DNA from: Chara braunii
Taxonomy: Eukaryota; Streptophyta; Charophyceae; Charales; Characeae
Length of the DNA stretch: 64,000 nucleotides
Reading direction: 5' to 3'
NCBI GenBank assembly: GCA_003427395.1
Contig: BFEA01000077.1
Coordinates: forward strand, 1,050,588 to 1,114,587
Both the position numbers and the translations under genes were made by a program. Positions within the stretch are counted from its first letter, which is position 1, and the number at the start of each line of letters is the position of its first letter. Below, piece by piece: positions 20,759 through 32,209 of the stretch. Below the pieces are notes generated by a model. It saw nothing but the letters and a program-made list of their open reading frames with translations, did no database searches and had not been told where the DNA came from.

Positions 20759-21640
20759 TAGTCTCTCAACCTCACTATTGTCTTCACTCATGAGCTATAC
20801 ATGGCATGCAATGTGCACTAGTGTCCCCGGATGACGAGAGCTCGTTGACGTGGCATTTAAGCCGAGGTGGAACTGCATTGCATTGTGGGTTGTGCCGAGG
20901 CAATGACCGGTCATCATAAATGCACGGCAGGTCAACTGGTGAGAAATTTGTGGTTGGGGACCTACCGTAGCATAGCTTTCAACCGATGCAAAAAATAAAT
21001 AAAATAAAATACTTATTCCGTCCAGATTTGCACAGGAAGTAGTCAAATGGTATCTGCAGATTAGTTCAGACCCCTACAAACAATTCTACTCCTATTTCTG
21101 ACTAGTCTCAAACAGATGCAATGCAGCAAAGAATAAACAAGTATTCTACCTACAGCAGTCTGTCAGACATGAGCAGTCCGTCACAGCTCACCAATCAAAA
21201 ATAAAAATAAAATTGTTTGCTGGAAAGTATGCTAAACAGAATAATAAGGAAATTGACAAATGAACAGCCAACTGGAATCAACCTCCCCATATCATTGGCC
21301 TTTTGCTAGTCTGCATCTTCGTTTTCTTTCTTCTTCTTCTTTACCTCTGTCCTCTCAAGTTCATTCATTTCTTTTCACAATTGAACGACATTGTACTTCT
21401 TTGCTGAGTACAGATCCGGGCCACCCGGTCGACCAGCGCCTGCCCGGGGGAGGTCCCGGGCGGCCTGGCCGGGCGGGCGGCCCGGTTGGGGGCCGGGCAC
21501 CCCCAGCACACCTTGTCGGGGGGGGGGGGGTTCAGACCCCGAATCGCCGTCAGCTGGGGTCCCCAGGGCCTACCGGGTCCAACCAGGCCTGAAAAAAGGC
21601 GAGTCGGGCCCGTGAGGCCAGCTTTTTTTTTTTGAAATTG
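20759..21640. other. no gene seen; GC-rich end
   Basis: Unique DNA to 21400, then a G/C-rich block (21416-21600) with a G12 run near 21519. Confidence 0.4.
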
Positions 21641-21642
21641 TG

Positions 21643-21768
21643 ACGGCCCTCCAGCCGTCGATCATCCATGATCGACGGCCAGAGGGCCGTTTGATGTTTG
21701 GAGGGAAAACGACGACCCGTTTGAACAGCCGACTAGCTGCCGCGGCCTGCATCGGCTGTCCAAACGGG
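21643..21768. repeat. two adjacent long hairpins
   Basis: Hairpin 1: arms 21643-21665 and 21668-21690, 21 of 23 positions complementary, 2-base loop. Hairpin 2: arms 21716-21732 (cccgtttgaacagccga) and 21752-21768, 16 of 17 complementary, 19-base loop. Confidence 0.88.
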
Positions 21769-21789
21769 GTCTTGGTCTTCCCCCGCCGG

Positions 21790-22800
21790 CGCAGTTCGTG
21801 GTTCAGCCGCCCGTCGTCGTGGAGCCGCCCGTCGCCATCGCCTGGGAGATTCACTCCCCCGTCGCCGTGGACCCGCCCGTCGCCAGCGTCTTGGAGTCGC
21901 CAGCGCTGTGGAGCCGCCCGTCGCCCGTCGCCGTGGAGCCGCACGTCCCCCTCTCATCATCATCATCATCATCTTCTTCTTCTTCTTCTTCTTCTTCTTC
22001 TTCTTCTTCTTCTTCTTCTTCTTCTTCTTCCTCTCTCCTCCTCCTCTTCCGACTATCTTCTTTTTCTTTTTCTTTTGTTCCATTCGTCATCGATAGGTCG
22101 CGAGATAAACGACAGGTAAGGAAAAAAAAAAGAAAACTGATCCCTTCTTCTTCTTCTTCTTCTTCTTCTTCTCCTTCCTCTTCTCTCCTCCTCCTCCTCT
22201 TCCGACTATCTTCTTTCTCTCTTTTTTTTGTTCCATTCGTCAGCGATAGGTCGCGAGATAAACGACAGGTAAGAAAAAAAAAAACGAATACTGCTCCACG
22301 GCCGACTATCTTCTTCTTCTTCTCTCCTCCCCCGCCTCCCCCTCATCTTCTTCTCCTTCCTCTTCTCTCCTCCTCCTCCTCTTCCGCCCATCTTCTTCTT
22401 CTTCTTCTTCTCTCCTCCTCCTCTTCCGACTATCTTTTTTTTTTTTTGTTCCGTTCGTCAGCGATAGGTCGCGAGATAAACGTCAGGTAAGAAAAATAAA
22501 TAAATAGAAAACTGCTCCCTTCTTCTTCTTCTTCTTCTTCTTCCCCCTCGTCTTCTTCTCCTTCCTGTTCTCTCCTCCTCCTCCTCTTCCGCCCATCTTC
22601 TTCTTCTTCTTGGACCGCCATACCCTACCGCCCTGCTTGGACCGTACCCTACCGCCCTGTCGCCACCATACCCTACCGCCTTGCCTCCCTCTTCTTCTTC
22701 TTCTTCTTCTTCTCTCCTCCTCCGGCTCCCCCTCATCTTATTCTCCTTCCTCCTCTCTCCTCCTCCTCCTCTTATGCCCACTCATGCATTGATGAAGATG
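21790..22800 (+). repeat. Pro/Val-rich and (TTC)n low-complexity block
   Basis: 21790-21950 repeats ccgtcgccgtggagccgccc-like units. 21957-22800 is dominated by tca and ttc trinucleotides. Poly-Ser/Leu/Phe and poly-Lys/Glu frames here are composition effects. Confidence 0.9.
22074..22495 (+). repeat. three spaced copies of a 45-bp core ending in a splice-donor-like word
   Basis: The core gttcc-ttcgtca-cgatagg, then tcgcgagataaacgacaggt aag, occurs at about 22077-22121, 22230-22274 and 22449-22493. TTC-rich DNA of 110-180 bp separates the copies. Each ends CAGGTAAG. Confidence 0.9.
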
Positions 22801-23329
22801 ATCATGATGGAAATGGTAGTGATTATGGATTCACAAAGGACTATGTTATGTGGGCTATTCTAGACTATCTCCTCCTCCCTAATTCAAACAATAAATAATA
22901 CTAATAATAATGAATGGCTGAAACCGAATCAATGTCCAAATCCCTCTTCTGTTGCCAGCACAACAAGAGGTCCACCATAGCCATGGCCGCCCCCCCTCGC
23001 TCTCTTCATCCAGGCCTAGGCTACAGCGGACTACTAAGGGCCTTGCCCTGATATGCAAAAGACAACACAAGAGCAGCTAGGTCCTCCTCCTCTCAGGACG
23101 GCATGCCTGACTCTGCTTCGAAGCTTCTTGAGGCAGCGCTACCCCAACTGGGACCTTCCAGATGCAGCGCCGACCAGGGTGATGAAGATGGCGTCCACCA
23201 TAGCCAGGTAAGTACTCCTGGCACTCCACCCCCTTCTTCCTCCTCCTCCTACCCAAGCCCTTCCGCCATAGCCAAGGTGAAGAGTTGGGCGCTCCTCTTC
23301 CCCACAGCGCTGCACACTAGCACTCCTCC
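22801..23329. other. no gene recognised
   Basis: Short overlapping ORFs only. An acceptor/donor-like ccaggtaagta sits at 23204-23214, but no exon is identified. Confidence 0.4.
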
Positions 23330-24120
23330 AGGCGCTCCAGCAGCATGACACCCAAACTTGCATGTATCAAATGAGGAAGAGCGCAATGCTCTTCCTTGAG
23401 ATATAGTGGCCAACCTGCCTCTTGGGCGGTGACTTCCAGGCCATGTGGCCTCCAAGCAACCAGTACCTCCTCCCTTTTGGGGGGAAACATCATTGCAGGC
23501 TCTGATATCGCCCGCACAGGCCCTAGACTCAGGCTACTTGGACTGGTACCCGCATAGACCCAGGCCTACCACTACTGGGCCTCTAAAAATACTAACTTTT
23601 TGTCTTCTTCGGCTCGACCTACCGCTACTCGAGTACTACCGGTATACTCAAGTACAACCAGTATCAACACTGCGCTACTGTAGTGTTTTTTTTTCCCCCC
23701 TGCAACTCTCCAAGTCACGGCCACAGGCAAGTACCAGCCCTGCGGGCCTCCAGGGGCTCCAGCAGTGTGACGCCCAAACTTGCAGGCAGCAAATGAGGAA
23801 GACCCTAACGCTCTTCCTGGACATAAAGTGGCCAACCTGCCACTTCGGTGGCGACTTCCAGGCTGTGGGGGCTCCAAGCAACCGGTACCTCCTCCCTTTC
23901 GGAGGGAAACATCATTGCAGGCTCTGATATCGTCTGCACAGGCCCTAGACTCAAGGCTACTTGGACTGGTACCTGCCTAGACCTAGGCCTAACTTTTTGT
24001 CTTCTTCTGCTCAGCCTACCACTACTCAAGTACTACCGGTACCAACACTAGGATACTCAAGTGTTTCTTCCCTGCTGCAACCCTCAAAGTCACGGCCACA
24101 ACTAAGTACCGTCCCCCCGG
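23330..24120 (+). repeat. about 422-bp tandem duplication
   Basis: The word caaatgaggaaga occurs at 23368 and 23790. Shared sequence includes gtggccaacctgcc, ggaaacatcattgcaggctc, acttggactggtacc and gtcacggccaca. The two units differ by many substitutions and small indels. ORFs here run through both units and have no known family. Confidence 0.92.
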
Positions 24121-24795
24121 GCCTCCCAAGCACACAAGTACCTTCGCGGGTCACACACACTCAAGCACTCAGGCGCTCAGCAAAACACACGGAAACCAAC
24201 AAACACGCTCACAGCAAAAAGCAGGAATCTCAGCAAGGGATACGTTCCAGGAGCAGAACTCAGAAATCAGCAGTTTTCTCAGTCTGCAATGTTGCGGGTT
24301 GTTACATGCCGCAAAGCATCTTGTTTCTTTTTTTTTCTCTTTTTAATTCACCGCTACCTCTGAGACTCTTTTTGCCCAGGAAGTGAAGACTGAGCGCCAA
24401 ACTTTGCTGAAGCACCAGCGTGACCTTTTTCTTTTGTTATGCTGGCACCAGCAGCCATTTTGGTCAGGAGGCGCTTGGCTTCCGAAGAGTGGCATAGGTT
24501 ATATTCACGACTTAGCCTTTGCCTCTGAAAGGTAGTGGTTTACACATACATAGCTTTTCTTGTGTACGTAGGTGTACTTCGGAGTACATACTTGCTAAAG
24601 CCGTGTACGCATACGTGTTGTTACACAGGTAATATTTGAATAAAACAATTTCCCCATCCAAATTGCGATTAGAAAGTATATGTGTTCTATACAAATAGAA
24701 CGCATACACTCTATTGGCCTTTGAAAAAAATGGACCAACTTTTCAAGAATCCTCTTTTTACGAAAATTTCAATAGAACGTATATGCGTTATGTTC
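24121..24795. other. no gene seen
   Basis: Unique DNA. 24500-24700 is AT-rich. Confidence 0.4.
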
Positions 24796-24799
24796 AGGG

Positions 24800-25340
24800 G
24801 GAAGAAGGTAGTCAGTTTGGTATTGGAGTCGTGCTGCTGCAGGATGATGAGAGTAGCTTGCGACCTGTGGAGTATTCAGGGAAAATACCCTCAAAGAGCA
24901 GCCAGCACCTATGAGAGATTTGTATGCTCTATATTATGCCTTGTGGATGTGGAGACACTACCTGCAAGAGCACCCTTTCAACGTCTACTCAGACCATCAA
25001 GCCTTTACTGGCTGAAGACACAGCCCAAATTATCAACTAAAGTGGCTAGATGGTCTGCATACATCTATACCAACGACGTCAGATTGAAGCACAACGACAG
25101 GACGCATAATCAAGTTGAAGATGCGCTAGTGAGGTGCAACTTCATGGAAGCCATATTAGTGAAGTGGAAAGTCACTGACAACCTGATTAACAGAATTGCA
25201 CGAACCTATGCAACTGATCATGTATTCTCAGACGATCGCAGCTCTGGAGGCACATACAGGTCTGGTGCCAGATGTTACACAGCAGAGGGGTTTACAGTTT
25301 GTAGAGCAAGGACATGCAGAGACGCCGTGAACCACCAGAA
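24800..25340 (+). pseudogene. gypsy RNase H and integrase N-terminus fragment
   Basis: Frames combine to FGIGVVLLQDDESSLRPVEY, SGKIPSKSS, LYALYYALWMWRHYLQEHPF, NVYSDHQAF, KTQPKLSTKVARWSAYI, NQVEDALVR and CNFMEAILVKWKVTDNLIN. These are RNase H motifs ending in the ADALSR-like box, then the integrase N-terminal linker. At least three frame changes are needed. No zinc finger or DDE core follows. It resembles element 3 more than elements 1 and 2. Confidence 0.83.
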
Positions 25341-25553
25341 TTGAGCGTAAGAGCACTCTGTGGATGCCATGACACATAAGGCCGTTTTTTTTCTTCCAAA
25401 AGACCCACATAAATCCTCGAGCTATTATAACTCCAAGCAAAGTCCAACACAAAGGACAGGGCTAAGCAGAAACCAAAACCAAAATTATGATACACATCAC
25501 TAAATAATACAAGCACAGATTGTCGCAGAAAGCCACGCACTACAAAACTTAGA

Positions 25554-25664
25554 TATTCACAGACTGATCTGCTCGAAGCCAAAAATCCATACGTCCTGCT
25601 CAGACGCCAGCCAAACCTTTTTTCCTTCAGGTTGCACAAAATCACATTTCTCAAACAATTTCAC
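25554..25664 (+). repeat. 111-bp direct repeat, left of solo LTR
   Basis: It matches 26954-27061 with three substitutions and two small length differences (in an A and a T run). Its right edge is the first base of the LTR. Confidence 0.93.
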
Positions 25665-26953
25665 TGTTACATGCTGCGCCTGCAACATGCTGCGCCTACA
25701 AACAAGGGCCATTTTCAGGCCCTGTGTTGTTTTCAGCCTAAAAGCCTGAAAACAAGGGCCTACAGGCCCTGTGTCGTTTTCAGCCTAAAAGCCTGAAAAC
25801 AAGGGCCTACAGGCCCTGTGTCGTTTCAGCCTGAAAGCCTGAAAACAAGGGCCTACAGGCCCCGTGTCGTTTCAGCCTAAAACAGGGCCCTCCAGGCCCT
25901 GAGTCTTTTCAGCCTGAAACGCAGGGCCGTTTTCAGGCCCTCATAAGATCGACCTGCCCTGAAACTTAGGCACCAGACCAGGGTTTTAGCACAGGCCATT
26001 TTGGGCCTGTTTTCAAGACAACCTTCGTTTGAGCTTCAACGCCAGGGTCTGGCACGTTTTGGCATTGGCAAGAGCAGCCTCCTGGGCGGGCCAGCACTAA
26101 GACAGGCCCGCCCTGCAGGCTGCAGGTAGTTCATAGGGACTTCCCAGGCACTTCATGTGCAGTTCACGAGGCAGGAGGTAGTCTTCAGGATTCGGCAGCA
26201 GCACTCTGGAGGAGTGCTGCAGTAGTAGTAGTAGTAGCATTAGCAGTAGCCTTCAGCGCTGGGCGCTGGTAGGAGCTAGAGTAGCACTGGAGAGAGAGAG
26301 AGATTGGGCGGAGACTTACCTGCGGCGCCATAGCTCCAGCTTCATCTTCGAGGTACCTGCAGCACAGCGCCATCTTCAGAGGTTAGTACCTGGCACATGA
26401 GAGAGAGAGAGAGAGTTCTTCTTCTTCATCTTCTCAGTCCACCATCTCCCCCCTCACCCTGCATCAGCAGACTACGAGAGAGAGGGATTGGTGACATTTG
26501 GATCCAGACTCGACATTGGGCTTCAGACATTTGACGAGGGATTATCTGGGACTTGTACCAAAGACTTGGTGTTGACGACATTCCCATCTTCCCCGTCTTC
26601 TTCATCTGTGTATGGTCTGGACCTGGCGTATTCTTCCTGTGTGTAGCGCCAGGCCCCCTTCACACCTTGTGATGAGGATGATGTATGTTNGGTCTGCATT
26701 GCGACATTGACTGGGCTAGTCATTGGTATTCTAGCATTTCGCTGCGCTGTCTTATACTACGTGAGGGAGGTCAGTCCCGGTCAGGTCTGGGCTTATATCT
26801 AAGTCTTCCACTGCGCTACAAGGTGCCATTTTGTATGTATTAGGATGTACATTGCTTGTTGAGATTCCACTAACACCGCATTGTCCATTAAGTCCTTTTT
26901 ATCACATTGCAGATCCTTGGCTATACATACATTGCCCAACTGGGCATGTAACA
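25665..26953 (+). mobile_element. LTR copy C, solo LTR, 1289 bp
   Basis: It begins TGTTACATGC and ends GCATGTAACA, a perfect 10-bp terminal inverted repeat with the TG...CA ends of LTRs. The start resembles the 57-kb LTR (TGTTGCATGCTCCGCC versus TGTTACATGCTGCGCC). The end matches copies B and D (tccttggct, cattgtccatt). No pol or gag lies beside it, so it appears solo. Short GA runs occur at 26289-26301 and 26401-26416. One ambiguous base lies at 26690. Confidence 0.9.
25700..25945 (+). repeat. about 47-bp tandem repeat with palindromes inside LTR copy C
   Basis: Five units share aacaagggcctacaggccct, then gtgtcgttttcagcctaaaa gcctga. Each contains palindromic gggcctacaggccc or a variant. 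Units shorten toward the right. Confidence 0.9.
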
Positions 26954-27061
26954 TATTCACAGATTGATCTGCTCGAAGCCAAATCCATACGTCCTGCTCA
27001 GACGCCAGCCAAACCTTTTTCCTTCAGGTTGCACAAAATCACATTTCAAAAACAATTTCAC
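26954..27061 (+). repeat. 108-bp direct repeat, right of solo LTR
   Basis: The partner of 25554-25664. Its left edge is the base after the LTR end. Confidence 0.93.
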
Positions 27062-27774
27062 TGTTTTCCAAAAAGAATTGGAAAAAGTAAGTTGAGGGGA
27101 ACCAATATACGAACAACTTTTGGCTGAGGATCATTCCAAAAATTACTTACCGAGGATCATTGCAAAATTACTTACCAGACTTTTTAGACCTTAAAAAAAA
27201 AAAATACAAATAATTTGCAATAAAATTGAATAAATGCACTGCAATACACCCCTTTAACACCCTTTTACCCACCTTCAAACCACCAGTACCTCCGAGCCTC
27301 TCCTTCCTGATGCGAATTTCCAGTGGCGCACTTCTTTTCTTTTTTGACTTGTTGTGCCAGCCATTTTGGTCTGATCCGGTTGCAGTGTTCATTCGATTCT
27401 TCAGATTCAGTCAATTCCGATTCTCTTGCCTGGGCAAGGTACTGGCGATTTAAACCCCTTGTAAACCCGTTAAATCTTTCAGACCCCCATTGAGGCCCAC
27501 ACACTATTCGGAGATCACCTCAACCTGGGCTCCATCTGACTGGAAGCCAGACCATTGCCCAGGACCTGTCTGGCCTTCTCACTTTGCCTTTTTCTATCTT
27601 GTCCAGATTTCTGGACAGGTTCCCCAGTATCTCTCCAGTCAACAACTCAGTCCGAAGCCCTGCTCTGAGACCCTCCATAGCCCTGAAAACTGCCAAACAA
27701 AAGAGCTGTATGCCCACTTTTCACTTGCATGAAAAGCAAACTAGAGGTACACGGACGCAGTTCTTTATTTTTAT
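27062..27774. other. no gene recognised
   Basis: A short duplication gaggatcatt(c/g)caaaa-attacttacc lies at 27126-27176. ORFs at 27226-27732 have no known motif. Confidence 0.4.
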
Positions 27775-28600
27775 TTTGGGGGGGGACCATGCTCCAATCT
27801 AGTTGTGGGGAGCAACACGTGCTGGGAACCGCACCCAGCGTCCCCTGTGGAAGTACACAGAACAATTTGAAGTACCGGAGACGCAGAAGTAAATACCGCT
27901 ACGTGAAATATGACTGTGACTACCCCTAAGCCCCAAAACCCCTTAACCCCCTGCCTCTTTGACCTGACCCCCAAACCTGAGGAATTACAACCAGACTCCT
28001 GGGGTTGGAAAATCGAAAAGGGGAAAAAAAAAACATAACATCCTACAGAGTTGACAATTCTACTATCTCTACCACATGCTGGAGGACCTCAAACAACCAT
28101 GTTACATAAAACACAATACCCACCGAAAGGGGTTAGCTTCTTCGGCAGTTTGCTGTGAGTGTTTCATTACCACCAAGTAAACTTCGCTGAAAAGAAGGTC
28201 AGAATCATAGCAGCCAATCCCATCCTTACTGACCTTACAATTTTTCCAGGGAGACTTCCAATATTCAGAAATATCACATCTAAAGCCCGGAAGTCATATC
28301 CAATTCACAAGCCAATAGCCCAACTTGACAGAGATTCTCTGGGAGTCACTTTTGCCCAGACTTCATCAACATATGAGGAGATCATGGAACACACCCTATT
28401 TCTGCCTTTGGCAATGGGAACAGTATACTGGCATTTCCAGTTGCCAAAAGGTGGGCCCCAAGAGTTCGCTAAGCAGAGCCTGAAATTAAGCAGTCCACCG
28501 GCCTGGAAGAGCCAAGGTCTTTTACTAATCACAATATCAGCGCCAGGTTCTCAAAACATAAGGGAGGCTGCTTCATCCTGACTCACTCCCACCACCTGGA
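27775..28600 (-). mobile_element. LINE 3' end fragment, minus strand (right edge uncertain)
   Basis: On the minus strand 27850-27786 reads gggacgctgggtgcggttcc, cagcacgtgttgctcccc, then a C8 and an A-rich tail (aaaataaaaataaag). This matches the 3' end of the LINE at 37.65 kb. How far the LINE extends to the right is unknown. Minus ORFs at 28305-28532 are not clearly LINE coding. Confidence 0.6.
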
Positions 28601-30200
28601 AAAGAGATAACTTCCCAAACAAAAGAACATGCACTCCACCCTGTGTGTGGGTGTACATGTTCGGCCTTGCGCACAAAGCCCAAGGTTAACTAGCTTTTCA
28701 ATAAAATGACATCAAAAGAGGGGGGGGAAGAAATAAAAAGATATGGGATCAGTTTGAGCAGGCGTCATAAGAGGACTGCAACCACAGTTGCACCAGTCAT
28801 CTCCAGAGAACTTCCATTATCGACAACTGAGATCTTTGTCTGGCCATGAGCGGACTCCTTGCAATGCCTGTGCAAAACGTCCAACTCCCGCCCCAATACG
28901 AAGTCTTCACCCCTTGATTCCATTTGCCCCATGTCTTCTATCTCCCTCGCTCCGGCCTCCATGATCCTTCGTGGAGCATATCTTGCATCATTCTCAGTGA
29001 AAGAGCATGAGACAAGATCTTGCACTACGGTTAGACCAGGGAGCCACGACAGGAAGGCAAGATGAGGCCCAGAGGCATAGTAACAAAGACGTCAAGACTT
29101 TCTCTACGTATGTCGGAAGGCTTGCGACAGCACTTCACAAAACCTCATGTGAGTGCAGGGGCGCAATCCGAATCAGTCTGTCGCTTGTAGATCCATGGAG
29201 TTGTCCATGACACAAACTTGCTTGCTGTCCATGATCAGACCTTTTACATTTAGCATCATGTCCCATTCATCTCCTCACCATAATAAACAACTAGTAAGTA
29301 ACTTATCCCCATCCATAAACATTCCGTTCTCGATTCTTTCATACAGAAAAGCCCACTACTTTCACCCAAGAACAACCCAACGGCTGATGTCAAAAGGGCC
29401 AAGAGCACTCGCTACCATAGAACCTCAATGAATCACTTGGACAAGGCACTGCCAAAACATATTGCCGGTCCTTACCACTGAATGTCACAAACTAATGTCA
29501 GGCCGCTGAGTGGAGATCACGAAGCCTCCCACAAACCCCATCGAGAGCTCGGCAGGTTCCATTAAACATTAAATGTTTAGTACCGCAAGATATGATGCAC
29601 CTAAAACGACACATACGGCTTGACCACTTTCACCTGAAACGGCAGTTTTCCAGCCCTTTCATGCCTCATACTACGCAGCCTTGCAAAATGTGCTGAAGTC
29701 CTCTGTCTCAGAAGAGACAAGCTCTCAAAAGGGAACTATTTGGTATCAAAAAACTTGCGGTTTCATAGTCTTCTCATTTGAAAGCGAGCTCAGGGAAAGC
29801 TTAGGCTTCGGCTCCACTGTTCTTTCTTCAGAGAAATATTGTCCGAAGTCAGTCATGTACGGCACATTCCCCGTAATAATTTTTGGGACTCCAACTACCG
29901 ACTCTTTGGGGGCTTTGGCCTATCCCCATGGCTAGACCTTTCTTTTTGCAGTTGTTTTTGTCTTCACTGGCTCATTAGGCAGATATGACACACAGCTTGA
30001 GTTTTCTTTGGTCTAATGTTCCTTTTTGATAGGCTTTTCTTATATATCAGTCTGCTTTGATTTTCGTCACGGGTACCTTGAGGGCAGTGATTGGTGGTCC
30101 CCACCACCTCAGGGTATCAGTTGTCGGGCAGTCGTTGATGCTTAACCACAACCGGGGTTAAGGTGAATTATACCACTTACAGTGTAATCAGTTAGGGGAT
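28601..30200. other. no gene recognised
   Basis: Several ORFs under 100 codons on both strands, with no motif I can name. Confidence 0.4.
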
Positions 30201-30203
30201 TCT

Positions 30204-30354
30204 GCAGACTGTTGAGGGTTCAGCCTGTCACAGCCCCTCGTTTCTTGTCCTCTTCTCCCTCTCTGCCTGCGGTTTATCGGGCAGCTCTGTTTGACGATAT
30301 ATATATTGGTTCGGCCTCCTGATGAGTCGGTGAAAGTCCGACGAAACAGTTTGT
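30204..30354 (+). ncRNA. hammerhead ribozyme, type III fold with extended stem I
   Basis: The core CTGATGA is at 30319-30325. Stem II is GTCGG (30326-30330) with CCGAC (30338-30342) and loop TGAAAGT. GAA follows at 30343-30345. Stem III pairs 30204-30212 (GCAGACTGT) with 30346-30354 (ACAGTTTGT): nine pairs including two G-U. The predicted cleavage site is after U30213 (GUU). Stem I pairs GAGG (30214-30217) with CCTC (30315-30318), then an internal loop and AGCC (30222-30225) with GGTT (30308-30311). The remaining 80-odd bases form an apical insert. All invariant core bases are present. Activity is inference. Confidence 0.82.
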
Positions 30355-30415
30355 CACAGCCCCTTGTTTGTTGTCCTCTTTTCCCCCTGCCTACAGTTTA
30401 CCGGGCAGTTCTGTT
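30226..30415 (+). repeat. 126-bp tandem unit carrying the hammerhead core, 1.5 copies
   Basis: Unit 1 is 30226-30351. Unit 2 starts at 30352 and is cut near 30415. Both begin tgtcacagcccct and contain ctgcctgcggttta/ctgcctacagttta and cgggcag-tctgtt. Confidence 0.88.
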
Positions 30416-30737
30416 GTGAGTTGGTGGCTGCACAGAAAGGCCCACATAATCATCTTCGAGAACTAATCATACGCATGCATGGACAGTGGCTCGCGACGCT
30501 AGTTGCCAAAAGTGGCTTCTACGGAAACCTTACGTTGATCACCATCCCAACTTGCCTCCTTCGCATTACACTTTCGTCTCACACTGTGATCCCCTTCACC
30601 TGATTTCATTCCCCCCCTGGTGTTATCTGCTGTCTTTCCTTTTGCATCTGCTTCGTCCATATGTTTCCCTTTTCGATTCTCTTCCTCCTTATCTAATCGT
30701 CGAGGCAATCCCGCTAGCCCTCCTAACCAGCCGCTTG

Positions 30738-30741
<4 letters not shown>

Positions 30742-30804
<63 letters not shown>

Positions 30805-30891
30805 NNNNNNNNNNNNNNNNNNNNNNNNNNNNNNNNNNNNNNNNNNNNNNNNNNNNNNNNNNNNNNNNNNNNNNNNNNNNNTGTGTGTGTG

Positions 30892-30927
<36 letters not shown>

Positions 30928-30950
30928 CGTGTGTGTGTGTGTGTGTGTCT

Positions 30951-30975
<25 letters not shown>
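30742..30975 (+). repeat. (TC)n and (TG)n microsatellites flanking a 77-base gap
   Basis: TC units run 30742-30804. Unknown bases are 30805-30881. TG/TC units run 30882-30975, followed by GA units. The gap length is an assembler estimate. Confidence 0.97.
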
Positions 30976-30989
<14 letters not shown>

Positions 30990-30991
<2 letters not shown>

Positions 30992-31794
30992 TGAGACGGA
31001 AAAAGGAAGCACAATGGCAAGAAACAGGGGCTTGTGGCAGATTTTCGTCAGCCATCTACCGACCCGACAGGAGGCTAAACCCTAGCAGCCTGAAACCGGT
31101 GCCGATGCTTCAAGCCATGATCTGACTTGACGAAAAATCGGAGTGAATTACGGAGTGAATTATCACCCTCCATTCCATATGTCGGCTCCCACCACCCTCA
31201 GCGGCTAGGAAAGCCCCCAACAAAAAAAAGAAAAAACAAGAGTCCGTCACAACCAAGGAATACACACCACGCACGCAGCTGGTGTAGACGCACGTCATGG
31301 CCGCCAATATGTATCTATAGCTGGCAGTCACGACCAGTTGCCGCCATGACTATTGCTTTGAAGCTGCTGTGTCTGGTTTACACTGTCATCATCCACATGG
31401 CCCATTTTCGCTTCTGGCCTAATTGTCGGGAAGGCTGCTTTAACCCCTAACCCCTGCTTCTCCGCACATCCTCATCTTGTTCCTTGAATGTTCTTCCGTC
31501 TATCCCTTTTCTTCCTTTTTGTCTTTTTCGTTTACGGCCCAGAAACTTTGCCAGTCGTTTGTCTTGATGTCAACACAGCGCACGGCCGAAACCGCCAATG
31601 GCATATACAGCCAACTGGCCCTTTCTTATCTGTTTGCGTGCAAGTATGCGTCAAGGAAACAGACGTGTGTATGGGCACTTGCCTCTCAACTACAGACACC
31701 TGGGCAAGCTTGCATCCCGGGAACGAAGAAGTGAAAAAAAAGTACAACATAAAAACAATGAAAACAGAAAAGAGAACTATAAAAAAAACGGTGC

Positions 31795-31797
<3 letters not shown>
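30990..31797. other. no gene recognised
   Basis: An ORF from 31488 starts with a hydrophobic stretch (MFFRLSLFFLFVFFVYG) like a signal peptide, but it runs into the microsatellite and has no known domain. Confidence 0.35.

Positions 31798-31880
<83 letters not shown>
31798..31880 (+). repeat. (CT)n microsatellite
   Basis: About 80 bp of uninterrupted CT. Confidence 0.97.
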
Positions 31881-31882
<2 letters not shown>

Positions 31883-32209
31883 AAAAGACTTAACTCTCTC
31901 CTTCAAAGACTTCTCTAACACATGAATTGGCTGCAAATATTACAACGACCCTCCTCATCCCTCAGGAACTACCGTCTTCATTATCCCTTTCCCGATCCTT
32001 TTTCTCCAGCCGACTCCGATTCTGGTCGCTAGGACGGTTCCACGGATTAGGTGTCTCCCTTTAACCGCCGTTTCTAGTTGACCAGACCCGTCCACGCGTG
32101 CCTACGCACGAACACAAAACTCAAGAATGAAACGTTGCGTTGCAACGTGAGAGAAAGAGAGCACGATGCAGGGAAGGTGACACCGTGCAACAACACGCCA
32201 GCCACCCGC

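Noticed and set aside
21733-22621. Poly-Ser, poly-Lys and poly-Glu ORFs
   Set aside because: Products of (TTC)n and (TCA)n microsatellites.
28159-28581. 140-codon ORF as a host gene
   Set aside because: No recognisable domain, no start context and no splice evidence; it may overlap a LINE fragment.
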